A stretch of DNA of 6,462 bases from Lachnospiraceae bacterium (GTDB lineage: Bacteria; Bacillota_A; Clostridia; Lachnospirales; Lachnospiraceae), in the NCBI GenBank assembly GCA_009774655.1, contig VSOD01000246.1:1-6462 (forward strand). Direction: 5' to 3'. Shown one piece after another: positions 1 to 5,625 of this stretch. The translations under genes and the position numbers were made by a program. The notes beneath the pieces are model-generated. The model worked only from the letters and a program-made list of their open reading frames with translations, was not told the DNA's origin and ran no database searches. Positions within the stretch are counted from its first letter, which is position 1. The number at the start of each line of letters is the position of its first letter.

Positions 1-5
1 AACTG

Positions 6-33
6 TTTGAAAAGGAACTGGCAACGATATAAT
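6..33 (+). promoter_or_regulatory. Weak candidate promoter upstream of the inverted repeat
   Basis: A perfect TATAAT hexamer lies at 28-33. A -35-like TTTGAA at 6-11 gives a 16-base spacer; the overlapping TTGAAA at 7-12 would give 15. If real, transcription would start near 40 and run straight into the inverted repeat at 47-85. AT-rich intergenic DNA produces such matches by chance, so this is tentative. Confidence 0.3.
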
Positions 34-46
34 AATAAATATGTGA

Positions 47-85
47 ATAATGCACAAGAAAACAGCTCCACTTTTTGTGCATTAT
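47..85. repeat. Long inverted repeat (14-bp stem, 11-base loop)
   Basis: Positions 47-60 pair with 72-85. The outer 11 bp (47-57 with 75-85, ATAATGCACAA and its complement) are perfect; they are followed by one G-T pair and two A-T pairs. The loop is 61-71. On the plus strand no T-run follows the second arm, and on the minus strand only a mixed AT stretch follows, so it is not a textbook terminator in either direction. It may be a protein-binding operator, a poor terminator for an unseen upstream gene, or the core of a short RNA. Confidence 0.75.
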
Positions 86-123
86 GGAGAACCGGAAAAA
101 ATCAAAAAATCTTTCGCATTTAA

Positions 124-154
124 TGTTGACATTTTCAACAGTCAGGAAACTGTT
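124..154. repeat. Two overlapping short inverted repeats upstream of the rpsO promoter
   Basis: TGTTGA (124-129) pairs with TCAACA (135-140) across 5 bases. AACAGT (137-142) pairs with ACTGTT (149-154) across 6 bases. The two share AACA at 137-140, so in RNA only one could form at a time; in DNA they could be adjacent half-sites for a regulator. They lie just upstream of the rpsO -35 element. The function is unknown. Confidence 0.5.
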
Positions 155-163
155 ATAAAATGC

Positions 164-192
164 TTTACAAGGCAGGGCATGTATGTTAGAAT
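164..192 (+). promoter_or_regulatory. rpsO promoter (extended -10)
   Basis: The -35 TTTACA (164-169) is separated by 17 bases from the -10 TAGAAT (187-192). TG at 184-185 one base before the -10 makes an extended -10 element. Transcription should begin near 199-200, giving an rpsO leader of about 157 nt. This start coincides with the left arm of the leader helix at 200-206, which supports both calls. Confidence 0.75.
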
Positions 193-199
193 AAACATT

Positions 200-356
200 G
201 TGTGAATATCTGCAGGTGAGATTCCTTTTTAATAAGAAGGAAGGATTTACTGATCAGAAAGAAGGTTTCACACGGAAGATTCAGCTGACACTCAGAGCTG
301 GGAAACTCCAACCCGATCTTGGTGTCCGGCGGTTAAGGGTATTGAAAGGAGACAAC
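200..356 (+). promoter_or_regulatory. Structured 5' leader of rpsO, candidate S15 autoregulatory RNA
   Basis: Hand folding gives a long hairpin. GTGTGAA (200-206) pairs with TTCACAC (267-273). TCTG (209-212) pairs with CAGA (255-258). 213-220 pairs with 246-252 with one bulged G. 222-230 pairs with 234-242, 9 bp around an AAU loop. A second hairpin pairs 280-286 with 296-302, including two terminal U-G pairs. CTCC at 306-309 can pair with GGAG of the ribosome binding site (348-351). S15 is known to repress its own translation through leader RNA in several bacteria; that this leader does so is an inference. No energy calculation or family model was run. Confidence 0.5.
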
Positions 357-623
357 ATGATTTCGAAAGAAAAGAAAACAGCGGTTATCAATGAGTACGC
401 AAGAACACCCGGCGATACAGGTTCACCGGAGGTACAGGTAGCAGTCCTCACAGCAAGGATTCAGGAGTTGACAGAGCATCTTAAGGCGAACCCGAAGGAT
501 CATCATTCCAGACGTGGTCTGCTGAAAATGGTTGGTCAGAGACGCGGCCTGCTTGCTTACCTGAAAGATAAGGATATCGAAAGATATCGTTCCCTGATCG
601 AAAGACTCGGACTGAGAAAATAA
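357..623 (+). CDS. rpsO: 30S ribosomal protein S15
   Basis: Encodes an 88-residue protein of the usual S15 length. S15 is an early-assembly protein that binds the central three-way junction of 16S rRNA. Family signatures are clear: GDTGSPEVQ at residues 19-27, KDHHSRRGL at 47-55, RRGLLAYL at 62-69, and the C-terminal ERLGLRK. The rRNA-contacting H41, D48 and S51 are present. The ATG at 357 is chosen because AAAGGAG (345-351) sits 5 bases before it and the product then begins MISKEKK. The reading frame is open back to a TTG at 198, but that codon overlaps the predicted transcription start, and the extra 53 residues are simply the structured leader read through. pnp follows 81 bases downstream, the conserved rpsO-pnp order. 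Confidence 0.98.
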   Translation: MISKEKKTAVINEYARTPGDTGSPEVQVAVLTARIQELTEHLKANPKDHHSRRGLLKMVGQRRGLLAYLKDKDIERYRSLIERLGLRK

Positions 624-637
624 AAAGAGAAATAAGG

Positions 638-680
638 CGGATGTAAGGCTGGATTATATCCAGTCCTGCATCTGTCTTTT
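638..680 (+). terminator. Hairpin between rpsO and pnp, possibly a leaky terminator
   Basis: CTGGAT (649-654) pairs with ATCCAG (658-663). AGG (646-648) pairs with CCT (665-667) with T664 bulged. CGGATG (638-643) pairs with CATCTG (669-674), and a small internal loop separates the last two helices. TCTTTTCATTT follows, a broken T-run. This could attenuate readthrough so that S15 is made in excess of PNPase, or it could be an RNase cleavage site as in the enterobacterial rpsO-pnp spacer. No separate pnp promoter was recognised. Confidence 0.5.
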
Positions 681-704
681 CATTTATGTTAAGGAGAGAA
701 GAGC

Positions 705-2795
705 ATGTACAAGAGTTACACAATGGAACTTGCCGGACGCACCCTGCGTGCAGATATCGGCAGAGTAGGCAAACAGGCGAACGGATGCGCTTTCATGCAG
801 TACGGTGAGACGACAGTGCTGTCCACGGCTACGGCGTCCGAGAAACCGAGAGAAGGGATTGATTTCTTTCCCTGCAGCGTAGAATATGAAGAGAAGCTGT
901 ATTCCGTGGGTAAGATTCCGGGCGGTTTTAACAAGAGAGAAGGTAAGGCTTCCGAGAATGCAGTGTTGACGAGCCGTGTGATCGACAGGCCGATGCGTCC
1001 TCTGTTCCCGAAGGACTACCGCAATGACGTGACTTTGAATAATATGGTCATGAGCGTAGACCCGGCATGTCGTCCGGAGCTGGTGGCCATGCTGGGTACG
1101 GCGATCGCAACGTGCATTTCCGATATTCCTTTTGACGGTCCCTGTGCCATGACACAGATGGGAATGGTCGATGGGGAACTGATCGTGAATCCGTCTCAGG
1201 AGCAGTGGGACAAGGGCGATCTGAAAATGACGGTTGCATCCACGGCACAGAAGGTGATGATGATCGAGGCGGGAGCCAATGAGGTGCCGGAGCACAAGGT
1301 GTTGGAAGCTATCTACAAGGCTCATGAGATAAACCAGACGGTTATCGCTTTTATCAATAAGATCGTGGAAGAAGTGGGTAAGCCGAAGCACACATACGAG
1401 AGCTGTGCGATTCCGGAGCAGATGTTTGAGGACATCAAGAAGTTAGTGACACCTGAGGAGATGGAGACGGCTGTTTTCACCGACGAGAAGCAGGTGCGTG
1501 AAGAGAATATCAGAAATATCACGGCCAGACTGGAAGAGGCTTTTGCGGAGAACGAGGAGTATCTTGCAGTGCTGGGCGAGGCGGTATATCAGTACCAGAA
1601 GAAGACGGTCCGCAAAATGATCCTGAAAGATCACAAGCGTCCGGACGGCCGTGCGCTGGATCAGATCAGGCCGCTGGCAGCGGAAGTGGACATCATTCCG
1701 AGAGTGCATGGCTCGGCTATGTTTACCCGCGGACAGACGCAGATCTGCAATGTATGTACGCTGGCGCCGTTGTCTGAGGTACAGAGAGTGGACGGACTGG
1801 ATGAGAACATTACCTGTAAGCGGTATATGCATCACTACAACTTCCCGTCTTATTCCGTAGGCGAGACGAAGGTCAGCCGCGGACCGGGACGCAGAGAGAT
1901 CGGACACGGTGCACTGGCAGAGAGGGCATTGATCCCGGTACTGCCTTCCGAGGAGGAATTCCCTTATGCGATCCGTACCGTATCGGAGACGTTTGAGTCC
2001 AACGGGTCTACTTCCATGGCTTCGACCTGCGCATCCTGTATGTCTCTTATGGCGGCAGGCGTGCCGATCAAGAAGATGGTAGCGGGTATTTCCTGTGGTC
2101 TTGTGACAGGTGATACGGACGATGATTTTGTACTTTTGACAGACATTCAGGGACTGGAAGATTTCTTCGGTGATATGGATTTCAAGGTAACGGGTACGCG
2201 TGACGGTATCACAGCTATTCAGATGGATATCAAGATTCATGGACTGACCAGACCGATCGTGGAGGGCGCCATTGCCAGATGCCGTGAGGCGAGAGAGTTC
2301 ATTATGACGAACTGTATGTCGCCTGCGATTTCGGCACCCCGCAAAGAAGTAGGGCCTTACGCGCCGAAGATCATTTCCGTGCAGATCGATCCGGAGAAGA
2401 TCGGCGATGTGGTAGGCCAGCGTGGCAAGACGATCAACGAGATCATCGCCCGTACAGGCGTAAAGATTGATATCACGGATGACGGACAGGTGTCCGTATG
2501 CGGTACGGATAAAGTGATGATGGATAAAGCTGTGGAGATGATCAAGACGATCGTGACGGACTTTGAGGAAGGACAGATCTTCAAGGGAACCGTAGTCAGC
2601 ATCAAGGAGTTCGGTGCATTCGTTGAATTTGCTCCCGGCAAGGAAGGCATGGTTCATATCTCGAAGATCGCCAGAGAGAGAATCAACCATGTAGAAGACG
2701 TTCTGACCCTGGGAGATAAGGTGACAGTGGTATGTCTTGGTAAGGATAAGATGGGCAGAATGAGTTTCTCCATGAAGGACGTTGCGCAGGTCTGA
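705..2795 (+). CDS. pnp: Polynucleotide phosphorylase (polyribonucleotide nucleotidyltransferase)
   Basis: A 696-residue, full-length PNPase, the phosphate-dependent 3'-5' exoribonuclease of RNA decay. It normally works as a cytoplasmic trimer. Domains in order: RNase PH 1 (about 10-145), helical linker (about 150-310), RNase PH 2 carrying the active site (about 320-550), KH (about 556-615) and S1 (about 622-692). Visible motifs include GRREIGHGALAERAL (395-409), ESNGSTSM (431-438) and FGDMDFKVTGTRDG (488-501). D486, D492 and K494 match the E. coli metal and catalytic residues at the same numbers. The KH loop is GQRG (571-574); the S1 core is FKGTVVSIKEFGAFVEF (626-642). The start at 705 has AAGGAG at 691-696, 8 bases upstream; an internal ATG at 723 lacks this. 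No sign of damage. Confidence 0.98.
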   Translation: MYKSYTMELAGRTLRADIGRVGKQANGCAFMQYGETTVLSTATASEKPREGIDFFPCSVEYEEKLYSVGKIPGGFNKREGKASENAVLTSRVIDRPMRPLFPKDYRNDVTLNNMVMSVDPACRPELVAMLGTAIATCISDIPFDGPCAMTQMGMVDGELIVNPSQEQWDKGDLKMTVASTAQKVMMIEAGANEVPEHKVLEAIYKAHEINQTVIAFINKIVEEVGKPKHTYESCAIPEQMFEDIKKLVTPEEMETAVFTDEKQVREENIRNITARLEEAFAENEEYLAVLGEAVYQYQKKTVRKMILKDHKRPDGRALDQIRPLAAEVDIIPRVHGSAMFTRGQTQICNVCTLAPLSEVQRVDGLDENITCKRYMHHYNFPSYSVGETKVSRGPGRREIGHGALAERALIPVLPSEEEFPYAIRTVSETFESNGSTSMASTCASCMSLMAAGVPIKKMVAGISCGLVTGDTDDDFVLLTDIQGLEDFFGDMDFKVTGTRDGITAIQMDIKIHGLTRPIVEGAIARCREAREFIMTNCMSPAISAPRKEVGPYAPKIISVQIDPEKIGDVVGQRGKTINEIIARTGVKIDITDDGQVSVCGTDKVMMDKAVEMIKTIVTDFEEGQIFKGTVVSIKEFGAFVEFAPGKEGMVHISKIARERINHVEDVLTLGDKVTVVCLGKDKMGRMSFSMKDVAQV

Positions 2796-2856
2796 GCTGT
2801 TAAGGATTTTGGCTGCAAATTGGAACACAGCAGATTGAATAAGATGTGAGGTAAAG

Positions 2857-3939
2857 ATGAATAATTCAACCATACTGATTGTCGATGACGTAGATATTAA
2901 CAGAGAGATTCTTTGTGAGATTTTTGAGGATTACAAAACGATCCAGGCGGCTAACGGCAAAGAGGCTCTTGATATCATTGCCGCCAAACCTGATGAGATA
3001 TCGGTGGTATTGCTGGACGTAGTGATGCCCGTTAAGAACGGCGTTGAGGTGCTGGAGGAGATGAAGGGACGCGGCTGGATCGATAACATTCCGGTTCTTC
3101 TGATCACCGGTGAGGCCACGACGCAGATCGAACGTGATGCATACCGTCTGGGAGCAAGCGATATCATTAAGAAACCTTTTGACTCTTATATCGTTAAGCA
3201 GCGTACCAGAAACGTGATCGAGCTGTACTATAACAAGCGGCATCTGGAAGAGATGGTGGAGATTCAGACCAAGGTACTGCGCAAGCAGGCGGAAGAGCTG
3301 CGCCACATGAATGACCATATCATTGATGTCATGAGTAACGTGGTGGAGTTTCGTAATCTGGAATCCGGCGATCACGTCAAGCGCGTGAAGACTTTTACGA
3401 ATATACTGGCGAAGTATGTGGCGAGAGATTATCCGGAGTACGGACTGGACGAGAATATGATCAATATCATCACTTCTGCGGCGGCGCTGCATGACGTGGG
3501 TAAGATTGTGATCTCCGACGGTATTCTTTTGAAGCCGGGCAAACTGACCAATGAGGAGTTCGAAGTGATGAAGTCCCATACGACCAGAGGCTGTGATATC
3601 ATTGATATGCTCGGTGACATCCAGCAGGGCGAATACCGCAGAGTCAGCTATGAGATCTGCAGGCATCATCATGAACGCTTTGACGGAAGAGGCTACCCGG
3701 ATCATCTGCAGGGAGAGGATATCCCGATCGCTGCACAGATCGTATCCGTGGCGGACGTGTATGACGCGCTGGTACATAAGCGGGTATACAAGGCGGCCTT
3801 TACGCCGGAAGTGGCTTATACGATGATCACCAACGGAGAGTGCGGTACCTTCTCACCCAAGTTGATGGCATGTCTTACATCGGCGAAGGAAGAGTTTGCG
3901 GCAATCGTCTTAAACAGCCAGTCGGAAGAAGAGAAGTAA
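2857..3939 (+). CDS. Response regulator with receiver and HD-GYP domains (probable cyclic di-GMP phosphodiesterase)
   Basis: A 360-residue cytoplasmic protein. The receiver domain (about 4-122) has D10/D11, the phospho-acceptor D54, T84 and K106 before P107. A helical, charged linker (about 122-160) looks able to form a coiled coil. The HD-GYP domain (about 150-345) is complete: H173, HD with K (H212, D213, K216), H241, HH at 270-271, HHERFDGRGYP at 271-281 and ADVYDAL at 299-305. HD-GYP enzymes hydrolyse cyclic di-GMP to pGpG or GMP at a metal centre; with every key residue present, activity is likely. It resembles RpfG-type regulators. The start has GAGG (2848-2851) 5 bases upstream. It lies 61 bases after pnp without a clear terminator or promoter, so co-transcription is inferred. 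No partner kinase is in the window. Confidence 0.93.
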   Translation: MNNSTILIVDDVDINREILCEIFEDYKTIQAANGKEALDIIAAKPDEISVVLLDVVMPVKNGVEVLEEMKGRGWIDNIPVLLITGEATTQIERDAYRLGASDIIKKPFDSYIVKQRTRNVIELYYNKRHLEEMVEIQTKVLRKQAEELRHMNDHIIDVMSNVVEFRNLESGDHVKRVKTFTNILAKYVARDYPEYGLDENMINIITSAAALHDVGKIVISDGILLKPGKLTNEEFEVMKSHTTRGCDIIDMLGDIQQGEYRRVSYEICRHHHERFDGRGYPDHLQGEDIPIAAQIVSVADVYDALVHKRVYKAAFTPEVAYTMITNGECGTFSPKLMACLTSAKEEFAAIVLNSQSEEEK

Positions 3940-3969
3940 GCATCATAGATACAGTAAAGAGATTGATAC

Positions 3970-4009
3970 AAAAGCGTCATGGAAGCACAGGACTTTCATG
4001 ACGCTTTTT
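3970..4009. terminator. Strong hairpin terminator serving both converging blocks
   Basis: Positions 3970-3985 pair with 3993-4008 as a 16-bp stem with one G-T pair and a 7-base loop (3986-3992). The core is AAAAGCGTCATG with its perfect complement. On the plus strand the stem ends in TTTTT (4005-4009), closing the rpsO-pnp-HD-GYP block 30 bases after the last stop. Read on the minus strand it ends in TTTTGTATC, about 50 bases beyond the pyrI stop, so it probably works both ways but better rightward. Confidence 0.88.
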
Positions 4010-4057
4010 GAGGTATTTCTTTCAATATATCTCACCAGACGGCCCCGGCAGATGATC

Positions 4058-4498
4058 TTACCAGGCCGAGGCGGATTTGCCGGCTTTCTCTTCACAGTAC
4101 TTACAGCGGTAGATCTCCTTTTCCTCGTCGGCGAGTACGAAGACATGGGGAAGCTCCTGCTCTATGGAAGTTATACAGCGGGGATTCCTGCACTTGATGA
4201 CGTTCTTGATCTCGCGGGGCAGGATCAGCTCCTTTTTGTCCACGATTTTGCCGTCCTTGATTACATTGACCGTGATATTGTGGTCGATGAAGGCCAGCAC
4301 ATCCAGATTCAGGGTGTTGATGTCACACTCAACTTTCAAGATATCCTTCTTGCCCATCTTGTTGCTGCGGGCGTTCTTGATGATCGCCACGGTACAGTCC
4401 AGCTTGTCCAGCTGAAGATGATGATAGATGGAGAGGCTTTTGCCGGCTTTGATATGGTCCAGTACGAAGCCTTCCTCGATTTTTCCTACATTTAACAT
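4058..4498 (-). CDS. pyrI: Aspartate carbamoyltransferase regulatory subunit
   Basis: A 146-residue PyrI, the non-catalytic chain that binds nucleotide effectors (CTP, UTP, ATP) and links PyrB trimers into the allosteric holoenzyme. The N-terminal allosteric domain (about 1-95) keeps residues that align from memory with E. coli effector contacts: D14 and H15 in VLDHI, K55 in GKKDILKVE, and K88. The zinc domain (about 98-146) has C103, C108, C132 and C135, with spacings C-x4-C, x23 and C-x2-C identical to those of the E. coli protein. The start at 4498 has AAAGGAA about 7 bases upstream. It is downstream of pyrB in the same direction, with a 78-base AT-rich gap between them. Length is close to the usual 150 or so. 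No defect seen. Confidence 0.96.
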   Translation of the reverse strand: MLNVGKIEEGFVLDHIKAGKSLSIYHHLQLDKLDCTVAIIKNARSNKMGKKDILKVECDINTLNLDVLAFIDHNITVNVIKDGKIVDKKELILPREIKNVIKCRNPRCITSIEQELPHVFVLADEEKEIYRCKYCEEKAGKSASAW

Positions 4499-4565
4499 AG
4501 CTGTATTCCTTTCCCGATTATGGTTGTGATTTTGTATGTTTTTATAAATTTCTATATGATACCCT

Positions 4566-4593
4566 TTTATATGCTTTTATCTGTCTTTGTCAG
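4566..4593 (-). promoter_or_regulatory. Weak candidate promoter for pyrI within the end of pyrB
   Basis: On the minus strand CTGACA (4593-4588), inside the last codons of pyrB, precedes TATAAA (4571-4566) by 16 bases. It would place a start in the AT-rich pyrB-pyrI spacer. PyrB and PyrI are normally made together, so a private pyrI promoter is not required, and the match may be chance. Confidence 0.28.
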
Positions 4594-5500
4594 CGGATTC
4601 CAGCAGCGTGAGGATCAGCGCCATTCTGACATAGACGCCGTATTGTGCCTGCTTGAAATAGACGGCCCGCGGATCGTCGTCCACCTCTACGGAGATCTCG
4701 TTGACACGCGGAAGCGGGTGCAGCACGAACATGTCTTTTTTCGCGAGATTCATCTTTTCTTTGTTGAGAATGTAGAAGTCTTTGAGGCGGACATAGTCCT
4801 CTTCATTAAAAAAGCGCTCCCGCTGCACTCTGGTCATGTAGAGCAGATCCAGCCGGGCGATGCTGTCCTCGAGGCGGATGACTTCCTCATAGGTGATGCC
4901 CCTCTCGGTGAGCATGTCGGTGATATAGTCCGGCACTTTAAGCTCCGGCGGGGAAATGAAGATAAAGTGGATGCCGGGATAGCGGATCAGCGCATTGATC
5001 AGTGAGTGGACTGTCCGGCCGAATTTCAGGTCGCCGCACAGACCGATGGTAAAATTGCCAAGGCGACCTTTCAGGGCACGGATGGTCAGGAGGTCGGTCA
5101 GGGTCTGGGTCGGATGCTGATGCCCGCCGTCACCGGCGTTGATAACGGGAATGGCGGACCGGCTGGCAGCTACCATGGGCGCGCCCTCTTTCGGATGACG
5201 CATGGCGCAGATGTCCGCATAGCAGGAGATGACCCGGATGGTGTCGGATACGCTTTCGCCTTTGGAGGCGGAAGAGGAGCCGGCGTCGGAGAAGCCCAGT
5301 ACCTGTCCGCCCAGGTTCAGCATGGCAGCCTCGAAGCTGAGCCGCGTGCGGGTGCTTGGCTCGTAGAAACAGGTGGCCAGTTTCCTGCCTTCGCATGCGT
5401 GGGCATATTTGGCGGGATTGGCTTCGATGTCATCCGCCAGGTCAAAAAGTCTGTCGAGTTCTTCCACGGAAAAATCCAGTGGATTCATTAAATGTCTCAT
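4577..5500 (-). CDS. pyrB: Aspartate carbamoyltransferase catalytic subunit
   Basis: A 307-residue enzyme joining carbamoyl phosphate and aspartate to form carbamoyl aspartate, the committed step of pyrimidine synthesis; cytoplasmic. Numbered from the ATG at 5500: carbamoyl-phosphate motif YEPSTRTRLSFE (46-57, with S49, T50, R51, T52), SASKGESVSDT (77-87, K80), R101, QHPTQTLTDL (128-137, H129 and Q132), GDLKFGRTVHSL (156-167, R162), MTRVQRERF (222-230, R224 and Q226) and HPLPRVNEI (261-269). All active-site positions look intact. A TTG at 5509 in the same frame would add three residues, but AAAGG (5516-5512) is only 2 bases from it and 11 bases from the ATG, so the ATG is preferred. A third Met at 5488 is too far. 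PyrI, encoded downstream, points to the allosteric holoenzyme form. Confidence 0.97.
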   Translation of the reverse strand: MRHLMNPLDFSVEELDRLFDLADDIEANPAKYAHACEGRKLATCFYEPSTRTRLSFEAAMLNLGGQVLGFSDAGSSSASKGESVSDTIRVISCYADICAMRHPKEGAPMVAASRSAIPVINAGDGGHQHPTQTLTDLLTIRALKGRLGNFTIGLCGDLKFGRTVHSLINALIRYPGIHFIFISPPELKVPDYITDMLTERGITYEEVIRLEDSIARLDLLYMTRVQRERFFNEEDYVRLKDFYILNKEKMNLAKKDMFVLHPLPRVNEISVEVDDDPRAVYFKQAQYGVYVRMALILTLLESADKDR

Positions 5501-5511
5501 AGTGTTCAATA

Positions 5512-5517
5512 CCTTTC
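5512..5517 (-). promoter_or_regulatory. pyrB ribosome binding site deciding the start
   Basis: GAAAGG on the minus strand, 11 bases before the ATG at 5500 and 2 bases before the in-frame TTG at 5509. The spacing to ATG is a little long but workable, whereas that to TTG is too short. No other purine-rich site lies nearer the ATG. Confidence 0.55.
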
Positions 5518-5556
5518 TGCTTTCTGTTTGGATTTTGTTGCCAGAGGGCGCCTGCC

Positions 5557-5584
5557 GTTATACCGGTGAAAGCGCTGTCCCAAA
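5557..5584 (-). promoter_or_regulatory. Candidate pyrB promoter
   Basis: On the minus strand TATAAC (5562-5557) is preceded by TTTGGG (5584-5579) with a 16-base spacer. The -10 is good and the -35 is poor. A promoter is expected here because a terminator for the upstream gene lies immediately before it; its T-run overlaps this -35. The resulting pyrB leader would be about 50 nt. No sequence resembling the PyrR-binding attenuator of Bacillus pyr operons was seen in it. Confidence 0.45.
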
Positions 5585-5614
5585 AAAATAGAAGAGAAAG
5601 GATCTCTTCTATTT
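5582..5614 (-). terminator. Terminator of the nitroreductase gene
   Basis: Positions 5586-5597 pair perfectly with 5603-5614 (12 bp, 5-base loop 5598-5602). Read on the minus strand the stem runs into seven T residues (5588-5582), the standard intrinsic terminator layout. It begins 11 bases after the stop codon at 5626-5628 and separates that gene from pyrB. Confidence 0.88.
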
Positions 5615-5625
5615 GTAGTATATCG

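Noticed and set aside
126..159. Perfect TTGACA (126-131) with TATAAA (154-159) as a second rpsO promoter
   Set aside because: The spacer would be 22 bases, too long for a standard sigma factor. TTTTCA (132-137) gives 16 bases but is a poor -35. The 164-192 promoter is much better.
198..356. A 53-residue N-terminal extension of S15 from an in-frame TTG at 198
   Set aside because: The TTG coincides with the predicted transcription start, has no ribosome binding site, and the region is a foldable leader. S15 proteins are about 88 residues, as given by the ATG at 357. The repeated Lys-Glu-Gly-Phe-Thr in this translation comes from purine-rich leader repeats.
571..574. Unusual KH loop in PNPase
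   Set aside because: This refers to protein residues 571-574 (GQRG), not bases. The pattern still satisfies G-x-x-G and adds a basic residue, so RNA binding is not expected to be lost; it appears to be ordinary family variation.
2796..2856. Terminator after pnp
   Set aside because: GCTGT (2796-2800) with ACAGC (2827-2831) and TTTG (2808-2811) with CAAA (2816-2819) can pair, but the stems are short and no T-run follows. Readthrough is more likely.
1443..2873. A 476-codon open frame antisense to pnp
   Set aside because: It is the mirror of a well-conserved PNPase gene. The translation is rich in His, Arg, Leu and Ser, has no recognisable domain, and lacks a ribosome binding site. Similar shadows at 684-1391 and 2866-3777 were dropped for the same reason.
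3998..4495. Rightward open frames opposite pyrI and pyrB (3998-4495, 4520-5005, 5006-5491)
   Set aside because: They are antisense to genes with intact active-site and zinc motifs and have no ribosome binding sites or family resemblance.
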